The notes beneath the pieces were generated by a model. The model was not told where the DNA came from. It saw only the letters and a list, made by a program, of their open reading frames with translations, and did no database searches. From CAVVIO01 sp963748095 (GTDB lineage: Bacteria; Bacteroidota; Bacteroidia; Bacteroidales; UBA10428): a DNA stretch of 64,000 nt. The translations under genes were made by a program, and so were the position numbers. Numbering within the stretch: the stretch's first letter is position 1; every line of letters starts with the position of its first letter. The stretch spans positions 118,992 through 182,991 of the forward strand of contig CAVVIO010000008.1 of the NCBI GenBank assembly GCA_963748095.1, in the 5' to 3' direction. Below are positions 18,267 through 27,228 of the stretch, piece by piece.

Positions 18267-19529
18267 ATGTGGAAAAATGCTGTTTTTATTGTAACAACAG
18301 TTTTTTTGATTGTTCTTGCACTTACTACTACAAATTACAGTACAGGCAAAGCATCCAATATACCGGATGATGAACAGGAACAAAAACCTGTAAAAGATAC
18401 TTCGTGGATCGGGAAAGTAGCGAAGCAGTATAATGAATTTGTTGATACCACCCTGCAACAGGAAAATTCTCCGGGTGCTGCTGTAGTCATTATAAAAGGA
18501 GATAGAATAGTACTCATAAAAGGATATGGTGTAAGAAAAGCTTTTACACACGATTCCGTAAATATTCACACTGTTTTCAGGCTCGGTTCAGTATCAAAAG
18601 GTTTTGCTTCTGTATTAACCGGCATACTGGTGCAGGATTCAATACTTCACTGGAACGACAGGGTGTTGAAATACCTGCCAAATTTACCCCTGAAAGACAC
18701 GCTTAACAGCAGGGACATGCGTATATGCCATGTTTTAAGTCATACTACCGGGCTTCCCATGCATACGTTCACCAACCTCCTGGATGATGATGTTCCTTAT
18801 GGAGATATTGTCGGACAACTCGATCAGGTAAATATGATTGCTCCTCCCGGAACTGTTTACAGCTACCAGAATGTTATCTACAGTACTATTGCTGGTATTG
18901 TCGAAGCCGCAACCGGCAAGTCATACAAAAAGTTAGTCAAACAACGCATTTTCAAACCGGCTGGGATGAAAGATGCTTCCCTGTCGTATGAGGCAATGAA
19001 AGACAATGATAATGTGGCATTCCCGCATGTTCGCTATGGCGGGGAGTGGAAATCCACACCACTGAACGACCGGTATTATTCCGTTTTGCCTGCAGCAGGA
19101 GTAAATGCCAGTATATCGGATATGGCTGACTGGTTAAAAGTTTTAGTGGGAGAAAAACCGAATGTAATTTCGGACAGTACCCTGCAAACAATCTACAAAC
19201 CATTCATAAGAACCCCCATAAAAGCCCGGTACAGAAGACACTGGAAAAATCATCTGGATAAACTGTATTACGGCATGGGATGGCGGATCTTTGAATACGA
19301 CGGGCATAAAATAGTTTATCACGGTGGATATGTAAAAGGTTATCGTGCCGAAATTGGTTTTGATCCTGAAAATAAAGTTGGAATCTGTGTATTGTTTAAT
19401 TCAACAGTCGGCCTGACCAACAATTGTGTACCTGCATTTTTCGATATGTATTACAATCACCCGAAAAATTCCTACAGCAATACTGATCTTGAGGATTTTA
19501 ATCCGGATAGTATCGAATATTTCGAATAG
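18267..19529 (+). CDS. Serine hydrolase, class C beta-lactamase/penicillin-binding fold
   Basis: A ~420-residue enzyme of the beta-lactamase/D-aminopeptidase superfamily. Counting from the in-frame TTG at 18258, the SxxK nucleophile motif is at 111-114 (SVSK), the YxN motif at 203-205 (YQN) and the third box at 355-357 (HGG, replacing KTG as in esterase/peptidase members). A hydrophobic segment (NAVFIVTTVFLIVLALTTT) at the start is an uncleaved anchor or signal peptide, placing the enzyme in the periplasm. I prefer the ATG at 18267 over the TTG. Substrate unknown: cell-wall peptides, esters or beta-lactams are all possible. It is a single-gene unit. Confidence 0.88.
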   Translation: MWKNAVFIVTTVFLIVLALTTTNYSTGKASNIPDDEQEQKPVKDTSWIGKVAKQYNEFVDTTLQQENSPGAAVVIIKGDRIVLIKGYGVRKAFTHDSVNIHTVFRLGSVSKGFASVLTGILVQDSILHWNDRVLKYLPNLPLKDTLNSRDMRICHVLSHTTGLPMHTFTNLLDDDVPYGDIVGQLDQVNMIAPPGTVYSYQNVIYSTIAGIVEAATGKSYKKLVKQRIFKPAGMKDASLSYEAMKDNDNVAFPHVRYGGEWKSTPLNDRYYSVLPAAGVNASISDMADWLKVLVGEKPNVISDSTLQTIYKPFIRTPIKARYRRHWKNHLDKLYYGMGWRIFEYDGHKIVYHGGYVKGYRAEIGFDPENKVGICVLFNSTVGLTNNCVPAFFDMYYNHPKNSYSNTDLEDFNPDSIEYFE

Positions 19530-20064
19530 TATATCAAATAATCTTTATACTGTAATGCAATTAGTTAGAGTAATCTCTGGAATGATTTGATCATATATAA
19601 GGATTTTAAAGGTTTTTTTAAAGCTTCCTGGATTTCACTTTCGCCTTGAAAGGAATTATTTTTCTTATAATTCTTTCGCTTTTAATTTTCATACTTTCTA
19701 TTAAACCGGAAACAAATCTGTCAATCCTAACAGTTTTGGTGTTAATCTATCTGTGAGTATATAGTTATAGTACAAATTACGGAAGGACTTTTCATCACCT
19801 GTCTGAAAATGGAATATAACCCGCAAAAGAAAGATCCTTATAAAATAATTTCTAAGTCAACATATGTTACCATATTGAATAAATAGTTCAAACGGGAATA
19901 TTATTTAAACATGTGGCCATAATCAATTGAAAATAATTTATTTACTCAATTTTTTTAATTAACTTCATAAGTCAGACTCACCCCCGATTAAACCTTTTAT
20001 ATAAAACCTTGTCAAATAACCGCTCCGGTAAAGACCGGGTTTGTCATAATTAAATTATAGCCAT
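19530..20064. other. Intergenic before the PqqD/ATP-grasp cassette
   Basis: A 535-base spacer. It contains a 25-codon ATG frame at 19809-19886 (MEYNPQKKDPYKIISK...), which is not supported as a gene. A short perfect hairpin CCGGT-AAAG-ACCGG lies at 20025-20038, just 26 bases before the first gene of the cassette; it could be a leader structure or a weak terminator. No exact TAnnTTTG element was found. Confidence 0.5.
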
Positions 20065-20316
20065 ATGATGATAAAGAAAAATATAGCTGTCAGCGAGTCG
20101 GGATTTGTATTCGATCCTGTTACAGGTGATTCCTTTTCGCTGAATGAAACAGGTAAAGAAATCTTTGAACTGCTGAAGAGTAACAAAAACGCATCTGAAA
20201 TTACAAAGCAAATTACAAGCGGGTACAACATTGATGAACCCACATTTGAAAGGTATTTCTACGATTTTGTAGAGATACTTAAATTTTATCACCTGCTTGA
20301 GGATGTTGAAGAATAA
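20065..20316 (+). CDS. PqqD-like small protein (RiPP recognition-element fold)
   Basis: 83 residues. The pattern is that of PqqD-type winged-helix domains: an N-terminal strand pair (IAVSESGFVFDPVTGDSFSLNETG), a helix with KEIFELLKSN, then the ASEITKQITSGYNIDEPTFERYFYDFVEIL helices. In characterised systems such domains bind a leader peptide and present it to a modifying enzyme. Here it is the first gene of a six-gene cassette, 26 bases before the ATP-grasp gene. No precursor peptide was recognised nearby, so the partner is unknown; it may act on a protein or carrier instead. Confidence 0.8.
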   Translation: MMIKKNIAVSESGFVFDPVTGDSFSLNETGKEIFELLKSNKNASEITKQITSGYNIDEPTFERYFYDFVEILKFYHLLEDVEE

Positions 20317-20342
20317 CGGAACCGGGATGAAATTCAATTAAT

Positions 20343-21389
20343 ATGGAAAAATTAAAACTAACCATTGCCCTTACAGGGCTTAACAATACAGATAATCCCG
20401 GACCAGGAATCCCGGTAATTCGTGGTATCCGCGAATCGAAGGCATTTGATGTCCGTATTGTCGGACTGGTATATGAGAACCTCGAACCGGGCATTTACAT
20501 GCATGATCTGGTAGATAAAGTTTACCTGATCCCCTATCCTTCCGATGGAGTTGATGCCCTTTTAAAAAGGCTTGAGTATATCAATCAAAAGGAAAATATC
20601 AACCTGCTAATTCCAAATTTTGATGCCGAGCTGTATACCTTTATGAAATCGGCCGACCGGCTCCGGGAAATGGGTATCCGCACCTTCATGCCTACCCTGG
20701 AACAGCTTGAAGAACGACATAAAGCCAACCTTCCGGAATTCGGTAAAAAATATAATGTTAAAGTTCCCAATAGTAAAAATATTACTTCAGTCAGAGACAT
20801 TGAGGAACTAAAGGATGATTTTGAATATCCACTAATGGTAAAAGGTAAATTTTATGATGCCTACCTGGCTTATAACATTGAACAAGTCAGGATGCATTTT
20901 CATAAGATCAGTGCGAAATGGGGATTACCTATTATTATACAGGAATATATGAAAGGTACTGAAGTAAATGTGGTTGCCCTGGGAGACGGAACCGGAGCCA
21001 CCATCGGGGCAGTTCCCATGCGCAAACAATACATCACCGATAAAGGAAAAGCCTGGGGGGGAATAACACTCGACGATCCCAATATGATCGACCTTACCAG
21101 GAAAATTATTTCAGCCACAAAATGGAGAGGTGGCATGGAACTGGAACTGATCAAAACTCCTAAAAATGAATATTACCTCATCGAGATCAATCCACGTTTA
21201 CCGGCCTGGGTATACCTGGCGGTTGGTGCCGGACAAAACCTGCCCGAGGCACTGGTTAAACTGGCCATGGAACATACAGTACAACCCTTTAACGGATACG
21301 AGATCGGAAAAATGTTCGTCAGGTATTCATACGATATGATCTGTGACCTACAGGAGTTCGAACGCATTTCAACCATTGGTGAGCTTTAA
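20343..21389 (+). CDS. ATP-grasp ligase, carbamoyl-phosphate-synthase-like
   Basis: 348 residues. An N-terminal preATP-grasp Rossmann half (KLTIALTGLNNTDNPGPG...) is followed by the ATP-grasp fold. The strand FEYPLMVKGKFYDAY carries the lysine that binds ATP, QEYMKGTEVNVVALGD is the hinge, and ELELIKTPKNEYYLIEINPR ends with the metal-binding E-x-N-P-R. These enzymes join a carboxylate to an amine or thiol through an acylphosphate. The substrate is unknown; tight linkage to a PLP decarboxylase suggests an amino acid or its conjugate. The stop overlaps the next start by one base (TAATG), so the pair is probably translationally coupled. Confidence 0.86.
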   Translation: MEKLKLTIALTGLNNTDNPGPGIPVIRGIRESKAFDVRIVGLVYENLEPGIYMHDLVDKVYLIPYPSDGVDALLKRLEYINQKENINLLIPNFDAELYTFMKSADRLREMGIRTFMPTLEQLEERHKANLPEFGKKYNVKVPNSKNITSVRDIEELKDDFEYPLMVKGKFYDAYLAYNIEQVRMHFHKISAKWGLPIIIQEYMKGTEVNVVALGDGTGATIGAVPMRKQYITDKGKAWGGITLDDPNMIDLTRKIISATKWRGGMELELIKTPKNEYYLIEINPRLPAWVYLAVGAGQNLPEALVKLAMEHTVQPFNGYEIGKMFVRYSYDMICDLQEFERISTIGEL

Positions 21390-22780
21390 TGCCTAATAAA
21401 GAAACAGTTAAAAACATTATAAATTTGAGTATCATGGACAAAAAGACTTTTGAAAGACCGGTAATAAAAAAGTTAAACGCCGGAATGCCAAGCAAATTCG
21501 GATTACAGACCGGAGTTAATATCATATCTGAAATTGATGGTTTTTCAGTGAAAGAATTAATTGGCGAATACGGTTCCCCTTTGTATGTGATTTCCGAAAA
21601 TACTATCCGCAAAACATTTCAGGAAGCAAAACGTGCTTTTTCCACACGGTATCCGAAAGTTCAGTTTGCCTGGTCATACAAAACCAATTACCTGAATGCA
21701 GTTTGCCGGGTCTTCCACCAGGAAGGGGCATGGGCTGAAGTAGTTTCACGCTTTGAATATAATAAAGCGCTTGGCAACGGAATTGAAGGTAAAAATATTA
21801 TTTTCAACGGACCCGGGAAATCTCCGGATGACCTGGAGTTAGCCATCAAAAATGAATCGCTGATCCATATCGATCATTTTGATGAATTATATACCCTGTT
21901 GGAACTGGCTGAAAAAGCGGATAAAACGCCAAAAGTAGCCATCCGGGTTAACATGGATACAGGTATCTACCCGATGTGGGACCGGTTTGGATTTAATTAT
22001 GAAAACGGGGAAGCCTGGGATGCCATCAACCGGATAATGATCAGTAAAAAATTGAAGCTGACCGGCCTGCATACACATATCGGCACTTATATTCTAACAC
22101 CAAATGCTTATGGAATAGCCGCAACAAAACTGGCAAACCTAATGGTCAACCTTCAGAAAAAATACGATCATACAATTGAATATATCGATTTGGGAGGCGG
22201 GTTTGCATCGAAAAACTCACTGAAAGGGGCTTATTTATCAGGTGCCGACACAGCCCCATCGTTCGATGATTATGCTGATGTCATTTCCTCTGCCCTTCTT
22301 AATTCACAGATAAAACCCGACGACCTGCCATTGCTTATCCTGGAAACCGGACGCGCCCTTATTGATGATGCCGGATCCCTGTTAGGTACCGTTATTGCCA
22401 ATAAACGGCTGGCAGACGGCCGCAGGGCAACCATTATGGATGTGGGCGTTAACCTGTTATTCACTTCTTTCTGGTATAACCACAAAATCAGTCCTGCACA
22501 GCCAGTATCGCAGCATACAGAAGACAGCACCTTGTACGGGCCATTATGTATGAATATTGATGTCCTGCGTGACGCGCTTGAGTTTCCGTTACTTAAAAAA
22601 GGAGACCATTTTGTGATCAGCCGTATAGGAGCATACAACCTTACGCAGTGGCTGCAATTTATCACTCTCCGACCAAACGTGACATTAATCGGAAATGATA
22701 AAAAAGTACATGTTATCCGCCAGGAGGAAAATAACCAGTATATCGAGAGTTTAGAATATTTACCGCCTCATCTGCGCTAA
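21389..22780 (+). CDS. PLP-dependent decarboxylase, diaminopimelate/ornithine decarboxylase fold
   Basis: 463 residues, fold-type III alanine-racemase-like barrel plus beta domain. Visible features: the PLP lysine at K98 (WSYKTN), HTHIGTY at 228-234 (HIGS-type phosphate/ring loop), LGGGF at 268-272, ETGR at 319-322 (EPGR-type phosphate loop), and the substrate/cysteine loop GPLCMNID at 384-391. In true diaminopimelate decarboxylase that loop reads GPxCExxD; the glutamate that contacts the distal end of the substrate is methionine here, so the natural substrate is probably not meso-DAP. Another in-frame ATG at 21434 (MDKKTFERP) is an equally plausible start. It is coupled to the ATP-grasp gene. 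Confidence 0.85.
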   Translation: MPNKETVKNIINLSIMDKKTFERPVIKKLNAGMPSKFGLQTGVNIISEIDGFSVKELIGEYGSPLYVISENTIRKTFQEAKRAFSTRYPKVQFAWSYKTNYLNAVCRVFHQEGAWAEVVSRFEYNKALGNGIEGKNIIFNGPGKSPDDLELAIKNESLIHIDHFDELYTLLELAEKADKTPKVAIRVNMDTGIYPMWDRFGFNYENGEAWDAINRIMISKKLKLTGLHTHIGTYILTPNAYGIAATKLANLMVNLQKKYDHTIEYIDLGGGFASKNSLKGAYLSGADTAPSFDDYADVISSALLNSQIKPDDLPLLILETGRALIDDAGSLLGTVIANKRLADGRRATIMDVGVNLLFTSFWYNHKISPAQPVSQHTEDSTLYGPLCMNIDVLRDALEFPLLKKGDHFVISRIGAYNLTQWLQFITLRPNVTLIGNDKKVHVIRQEENNQYIESLEYLPPHLR

Positions 22781-22796
22781 AATACCAAAACCAGGA

Positions 22797-24992
22797 ATGA
22801 TCTATCTTGAGCAAATAAAGAAAATAACCGGTGGCATTTTAAACAGCTATTCTCAGGTATTCTTTTCGGATAACCGGGTATTTGCATGTTTGATTTTGCT
22901 CGTTACTTTCCTGGATATCTGGGCGGGAACTGCAGGACTGCTGGCTGTGCTAACTACCATTTTTATCGGGTACACGATGGGATATGATAAGGAAACGATA
23001 GCCAGGGGATATTATGGGTTCAATGCATTACTGGTGGGCCTGGGATTGGGAATTTATTTTGAACCCGGCCTTGCATTTTTTCTTATCGTCATCCTGTCGG
23101 CTGTATTTACATTTTTTATAACGCTCATGTTACAAGGATTTCTAACCAAGTATTCGCTTCCTTACCTGAGCATTCCTTTTCTTTTCGGCATATGGGTGAC
23201 GGGTCTCGCAACACAACATTTACATTCCCTCGAAATCAGTCAACGTAGTATTTACACTTTAAACTATTTATATAGCCTTGGCGGAAAAAACCTGGTGGAT
23301 TTCTATAACTGGCTGAACACTTTTGATATTCCGATTCCGCTCAAAATCTATTTCAAATCGCTGGGAGCTATCTTTTTTCAATATAAGGTACTGGCGGGAA
23401 TAATTCTTGCCTTTGGGATATTGTATTATTCACGGATTGCATTTACCTTATCAGTTATTGGTTTTAGTTGTGCCTATTTATTTTATACCCTTACAGGCGC
23501 CCCGCTGACAGAAACCGATTACAGCTATATTGGTTTTAATTATATACTCACTTCAATAGCCATTGGCGGATTTTTCATTATTCCTTCACGAGGTTCATTT
23601 TTTTGGTCGGTCATCCTGATTCCCATGGTAGCCGTTTTAACCATAAGTTTATCATCTGTTTTCATTGTTTTTCATTTACCTGTTTATTCCCTGCCCTTTA
23701 ATATCACCGTATTACTTTTTCTGTATGCATTGAAATTCAGGATATCGCAGAAAGGTAAACTTACAGAAGTATTAATTCAGCAATTTACACCCGAAAAGAA
23801 CCTGTATGCTTATCTCGCGGAAGTTACCCGGTTTGGTCACAGCAATATGATCCGGATACGGCTCCCTTTTTTTGGCGAATGGAGCGTATCACAGGGACAC
23901 GATGGAGAATATACGCATAAAGGGGAATGGAAACATGCCTGGGACTTCATCATTACCGATGAATCGGAAAATCAATTTAGAAAAGAAGGGAATGAAGCGA
24001 GTGATTATTATTGCTATGAAAAAGCGGTGCTTTCTCCTGCCATTGGAATAATCGAAGAAGTAACGGATAATATTCCCGATAATGCGATTGGCGAGGTTAA
24101 CCTGGAACAAAACTGGGGAAATACTATTGTCATAAAACATGCTGATTTTCTTTATTCCAACCTGAGCCATCTGAAAAGCGGATCGATAAAAGTAAAACCT
24201 GGCGATAAGGTAGAAGCAGGCCAGCAGATTGCTCAGGTAGGGAATTCAGGACGTTCGCCTTATCCTCATCTTCATTTTCAGGTACAATCCACGCCATTTA
24301 CCGGTTCCAAAACACTGGATTATCCGCTGAGTTATTACATAGAGCACCAAGAGGATAATTTTAAACTTCACTCCTTTGACCGGCCTGAAAAAGATCAGCG
24401 GATTTCTAATATACAGGTAAATAAATTAATTAAAAGAGCATTTCATTTTATCCCGGGCAAAAAACTCAATTTTGAAGTTTCGGCAAATGGGACAACTAAA
24501 GAAATTGTATGGGAAGTAGTTGCCGATGTATATAATAATGCATATTTAACATGTTCCGATAGTAATTCAAGGGCGTATTTTTTCAACGACGGGAATGTAT
24601 TCTATTTCACAAGTTTCACAGGAGATAAAACTTCGTTGTTGTATTTTTTCTACCTGGGAGCATATAAAATACAATCGGGTTTCTATCAGGGGCTGACTCT
24701 CACCGATAATTTTCCGCTTGACCAGGTTTTTAAAAAGAGGATACTTTTTTTCCAGGATTTCGTCGCTCCTTTTTATCTTTTTCTGAAAGCGATGTACGAA
24801 ATTCGTTATGAATACATCGATGATAAAATCTCTTCTTCGAAAATCATATTGAAGTCAGAAATTCAAAGAAAATTTTTCAATAAAATCCTTCATGACACAA
24901 AATTTGAAATCGAACTGGGAGATCAGGGATTGAAGGTTTTTAAGGTGTTTGACAATAAAAAAATAATTGAAGCCACATGCAAAAAAGATTGA
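22797..24992 (+). CDS. Urea-transporter-like channel fused to M23 peptidase-like domain
   Basis: 731 residues. Residues 25-315 have ten hydrophobic segments in two repeated halves. The repeat marks are GYYGFNALLVG (71-81) and SYIGFNYILTS (243-253), and LPVYSLPFNITVLL near 295-306 is typical of the urea transporter family. Residues ~340-510 are an M23/LytM-like domain with GNSGRSPYPHLHFQVQ (HxH at 491-493) and SHL at 456-458. The first metal motif is H380-x-x-D383 rather than the usual HxxxD. The last ~220 residues are unassigned alpha/beta. It starts 17 bases after the decarboxylase, and its end overlaps the next gene by 16 bases. The transported solute is unknown. Confidence 0.82.
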   Translation: MIYLEQIKKITGGILNSYSQVFFSDNRVFACLILLVTFLDIWAGTAGLLAVLTTIFIGYTMGYDKETIARGYYGFNALLVGLGLGIYFEPGLAFFLIVILSAVFTFFITLMLQGFLTKYSLPYLSIPFLFGIWVTGLATQHLHSLEISQRSIYTLNYLYSLGGKNLVDFYNWLNTFDIPIPLKIYFKSLGAIFFQYKVLAGIILAFGILYYSRIAFTLSVIGFSCAYLFYTLTGAPLTETDYSYIGFNYILTSIAIGGFFIIPSRGSFFWSVILIPMVAVLTISLSSVFIVFHLPVYSLPFNITVLLFLYALKFRISQKGKLTEVLIQQFTPEKNLYAYLAEVTRFGHSNMIRIRLPFFGEWSVSQGHDGEYTHKGEWKHAWDFIITDESENQFRKEGNEASDYYCYEKAVLSPAIGIIEEVTDNIPDNAIGEVNLEQNWGNTIVIKHADFLYSNLSHLKSGSIKVKPGDKVEAGQQIAQVGNSGRSPYPHLHFQVQSTPFTGSKTLDYPLSYYIEHQEDNFKLHSFDRPEKDQRISNIQVNKLIKRAFHFIPGKKLNFEVSANGTTKEIVWEVVADVYNNAYLTCSDSNSRAYFFNDGNVFYFTSFTGDKTSLLYFFYLGAYKIQSGFYQGLTLTDNFPLDQVFKKRILFFQDFVAPFYLFLKAMYEIRYEYIDDKISSSKIILKSEIQRKFFNKILHDTKFEIELGDQGLKVFKVFDNKKIIEATCKKD

Positions 24993-26323
24993 CCCTCATT
25001 TCATTGCTTCTATTTCTATTCCAGCTATTTTCCTATAGCCAGGAAAAGCTAAATTATCATAAGACAGAAAGTCTCACTTACCAGAATTATATTGACAGGA
25101 ACTGGGATGACCTGATTAAAAATGGTAAAATGGCGCTAAAGAACGGTTACGATTATTATTATCTGAGGATGCGGATGGGGATTGCATATTATGAAAATAA
25201 ACATTACCGCAAATCAGCTATCCAGTTCGAAAAAGCATTTAAACTTAATAATACCGACCCTGTTACCGGTGAGTATCTTTATTATGCATATTTATGGGGT
25301 GGACGGTCATCCGATGCACGGTATATTTTTAGTATCCTTCCACAACAAACCCGGGAAAAAATTGATCCTTCAGATGGATTTATAGAATCGGTGGAAATTT
25401 CTTGCTCCTATAAATTTTTTAACAACCCGCAGCTCATCGATAACTTTCCTGAAAATACGGATATCCTACCGAATGGCAGTCAGTCGCTAACAAGAAGCTA
25501 CACCAATTACAGTATAAATCTGGCACACCGGCTTGGAAACCGGGTGCAGGCTTATCATCAGATCGGTATGTTAAATCTGCTCAACCTGCGATATGATCAG
25601 GACTCCGAAGATATCATCACTAACAAAGAAGAAGAGGGAAGGCAACTCGATTATTACCTGTCATTAAACTGGCTTGCAGGAAAGGGATTCGGGATCAGAC
25701 CTGCTATTCATTATTTTAATATAAGCCTTCCCAATTATGATATTACCGGAAGTACAGGTATGGGCAGGCAATCCGCGTCAAAGAATAATATTATTATAAA
25801 TCAATATGTGGTTTCATTGGAACTAAATAAAGACATACGGAATTTCAATATAGGAATTAGTGGTTCCTATTCCAATCTGAACCAAATGCAGCAGATACAG
25901 CAATCGTTTAACCTGACTTATTTCCCTTTGGGCAACCTGAACCTATATGAAACCACTACCATAACACATCATTCGGGATATTTTGAAACCAGTATGACTA
26001 ATGATAATCTTATTTTTGGGCAATCATTGGGCTTCAAAATTACGAATCACCTGTGGATGGAGCTCGAAGGATTCTTTGGAAATCTATCAAATTCTAATAT
26101 AAATAATGGATCGGTTGTGTTTAACAGCCCGGATAATACCAAATGGCTGGCTGGAGGAAGTTTTATTATCCCGTTTGGTAAAAAGAATTCGCAATTTATT
26201 TTAAGCTACTACTACCAGGAGAATGAAAGTTTTTTCTTTCCCGACGACACAACAATCCCATTGTATAATATCACATCATTTACATCAAATTTAATAAGAG
26301 GAGGTATAAAATGGAACTTTTAA
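24977..26323 (+). CDS. TPR plus outer-membrane beta-barrel protein (YaiO-like)
   Basis: 448 residues. A signal peptide (LTLISLLLFLFQLFSYSQ) ends with the YSQ cleavage context common in Bacteroidota. Residues ~30-135 hold tetratricopeptide-like helices (NGYDYYYLRMRMGIAYYENKHY; YRKSAIQFEKAFKLN). The remainder is made of alternating aromatic/polar strands (NYSINLAHRLGNRVQAYHQ..., ending GGIKWNF) with a terminal aromatic residue, as in outer-membrane barrels. YaiO-type proteins share this arrangement, but the resemblance is structural only. Its start overlaps the transporter gene, and its end overlaps the next TPR gene by 13 bases, so the cassette is a tight operon. Confidence 0.78.
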   Translation: MQKRLTLISLLLFLFQLFSYSQEKLNYHKTESLTYQNYIDRNWDDLIKNGKMALKNGYDYYYLRMRMGIAYYENKHYRKSAIQFEKAFKLNNTDPVTGEYLYYAYLWGGRSSDARYIFSILPQQTREKIDPSDGFIESVEISCSYKFFNNPQLIDNFPENTDILPNGSQSLTRSYTNYSINLAHRLGNRVQAYHQIGMLNLLNLRYDQDSEDIITNKEEEGRQLDYYLSLNWLAGKGFGIRPAIHYFNISLPNYDITGSTGMGRQSASKNNIIINQYVVSLELNKDIRNFNIGISGSYSNLNQMQQIQQSFNLTYFPLGNLNLYETTTITHHSGYFETSMTNDNLIFGQSLGFKITNHLWMELEGFFGNLSNSNINNGSVVFNSPDNTKWLAGGSFIIPFGKKNSQFILSYYYQENESFFFPDDTTIPLYNITSFTSNLIRGGIKWNF

Positions 26324-26940
26324 AAAGAACAGTAAAAGCAGCTGTTCCTGTAATTTTACTCATGCTCTCATTGAGCAGTAATGCACAGGATTACGATAAA
26401 ATGATCAATGCTTTCCAGGTAAGTTATATCAGCGAAGCTTCCGGCGAATACAACAAAGCCATTGAGGTCCTGAAAAACGTGTACGATGAAAAATCTTACG
26501 AGATCAACCTACGGCTGGGCTGGCTGAGTTATTCTTCCGGATTATTTACAGAATCGATGGCTTATTACAACAAGGCCATTTCGTTGATGCCCTATTCCAT
26601 TGAGGCCCGTTTCGGGATTGTTTACCCGGCTTCAGCCCTTGGAAACTGGACCCAGGTTTTGAAACAATACGAAAAGATACTGGAGATTAATCCAAACAAT
26701 TCAGTTGCAAATCACAGGCTGGGCCTTATTTATTATGGCCGCGAAGATTATTTAAAAGCAGAAAGTTATTTCGAAAAAGTGGTGAATCTATATCCTTTTG
26801 ATTATAACGGACTCATCATGCTGGCCTGGACCAAGTACTACCTTAAAAAATTCCAGGAATCAAAACTGTTATTTTATAAGGCATTGATGAATACTCCGGG
26901 TGGATCATCAGCCCTGGAAGGGATCAATAAAATGAAATGA
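26311..26940 (+). CDS. Periplasmic tetratricopeptide-repeat protein
   Basis: 209 residues with a signal peptide (VPVILLMLSLSSNAQ, cleaved after AQ) and about four TPR units: GEYNKAIEVLKNVYDE, ESMAYYNKAISLMPYSIEA, VLKQYEKILEINPNNSVA and KAESYFEKVVNLYPFDY. The protein is all scaffold, with no catalytic motif. It is the last gene of the cassette, overlaps the YaiO-like gene by 13 bases, and may hold that barrel or the M23 domain in a periplasmic complex. Confidence 0.82.
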   Translation: MELLKRTVKAAVPVILLMLSLSSNAQDYDKMINAFQVSYISEASGEYNKAIEVLKNVYDEKSYEINLRLGWLSYSSGLFTESMAYYNKAISLMPYSIEARFGIVYPASALGNWTQVLKQYEKILEINPNNSVANHRLGLIYYGREDYLKAESYFEKVVNLYPFDYNGLIMLAWTKYYLKKFQESKLLFYKALMNTPGGSSALEGINKMK

Positions 26941-26960
26941 TCAGTTTGATATTTACACTT

Positions 26961-27060
26961 GTCAGGTTAAGCCTGTCTAACGCCAGGTAGATGAAACGAA
27001 GCATCTCTTTGGAGGTATATAACTTCTGATTAAGATCTTTCGCTTCGCCTGGGATGACAG
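26961..27060. repeat. Dispersed imperfect inverted repeat
   Basis: About 100 bases starting GTCAGGTTAAGCCTGTC and ending CGCCTGGGATGACAG. The left inner part GAAACGAAGCATCT and the complement of the right part (GAAGCGAAAGATCT) match imperfectly, so the unit can fold on itself. It resembles the TGTCATnCTGAGC...ATCT type of dispersed intergenic repeat. A related sequence is at 53318-53443. Confidence 0.55.
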
Positions 27061-27228
27061 CTCATAGATTAACCACTAATTTCACAAAAAAAAGGTTTAG
27101 ATATGTAAACAGAGATTCACTAAAAGTTGAACTTGATGTAGTTCAAAAATATGCTATACAACATCTTTATGCTCTTGAATTATATCATCATTTTCCTTAA
27201 CTTGAGGAACTCGGATTAACCTAAAGCT

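Noticed and set aside
19809..19886. A 25-codon ATG frame upstream of the PqqD-like gene, considered as a possible precursor peptide
   Set aside because: The frame is open upstream without a clear start signal, the peptide has no leader/core pattern, and frames this short occur by chance in AT-rich DNA.
20025..20038. Hairpin CCGGT-AAAG-ACCGG before the PqqD-like gene considered as a riboswitch or terminator
   Set aside because: It is only a 5-bp stem with no T-run and no larger structure around it; kept as a note only.
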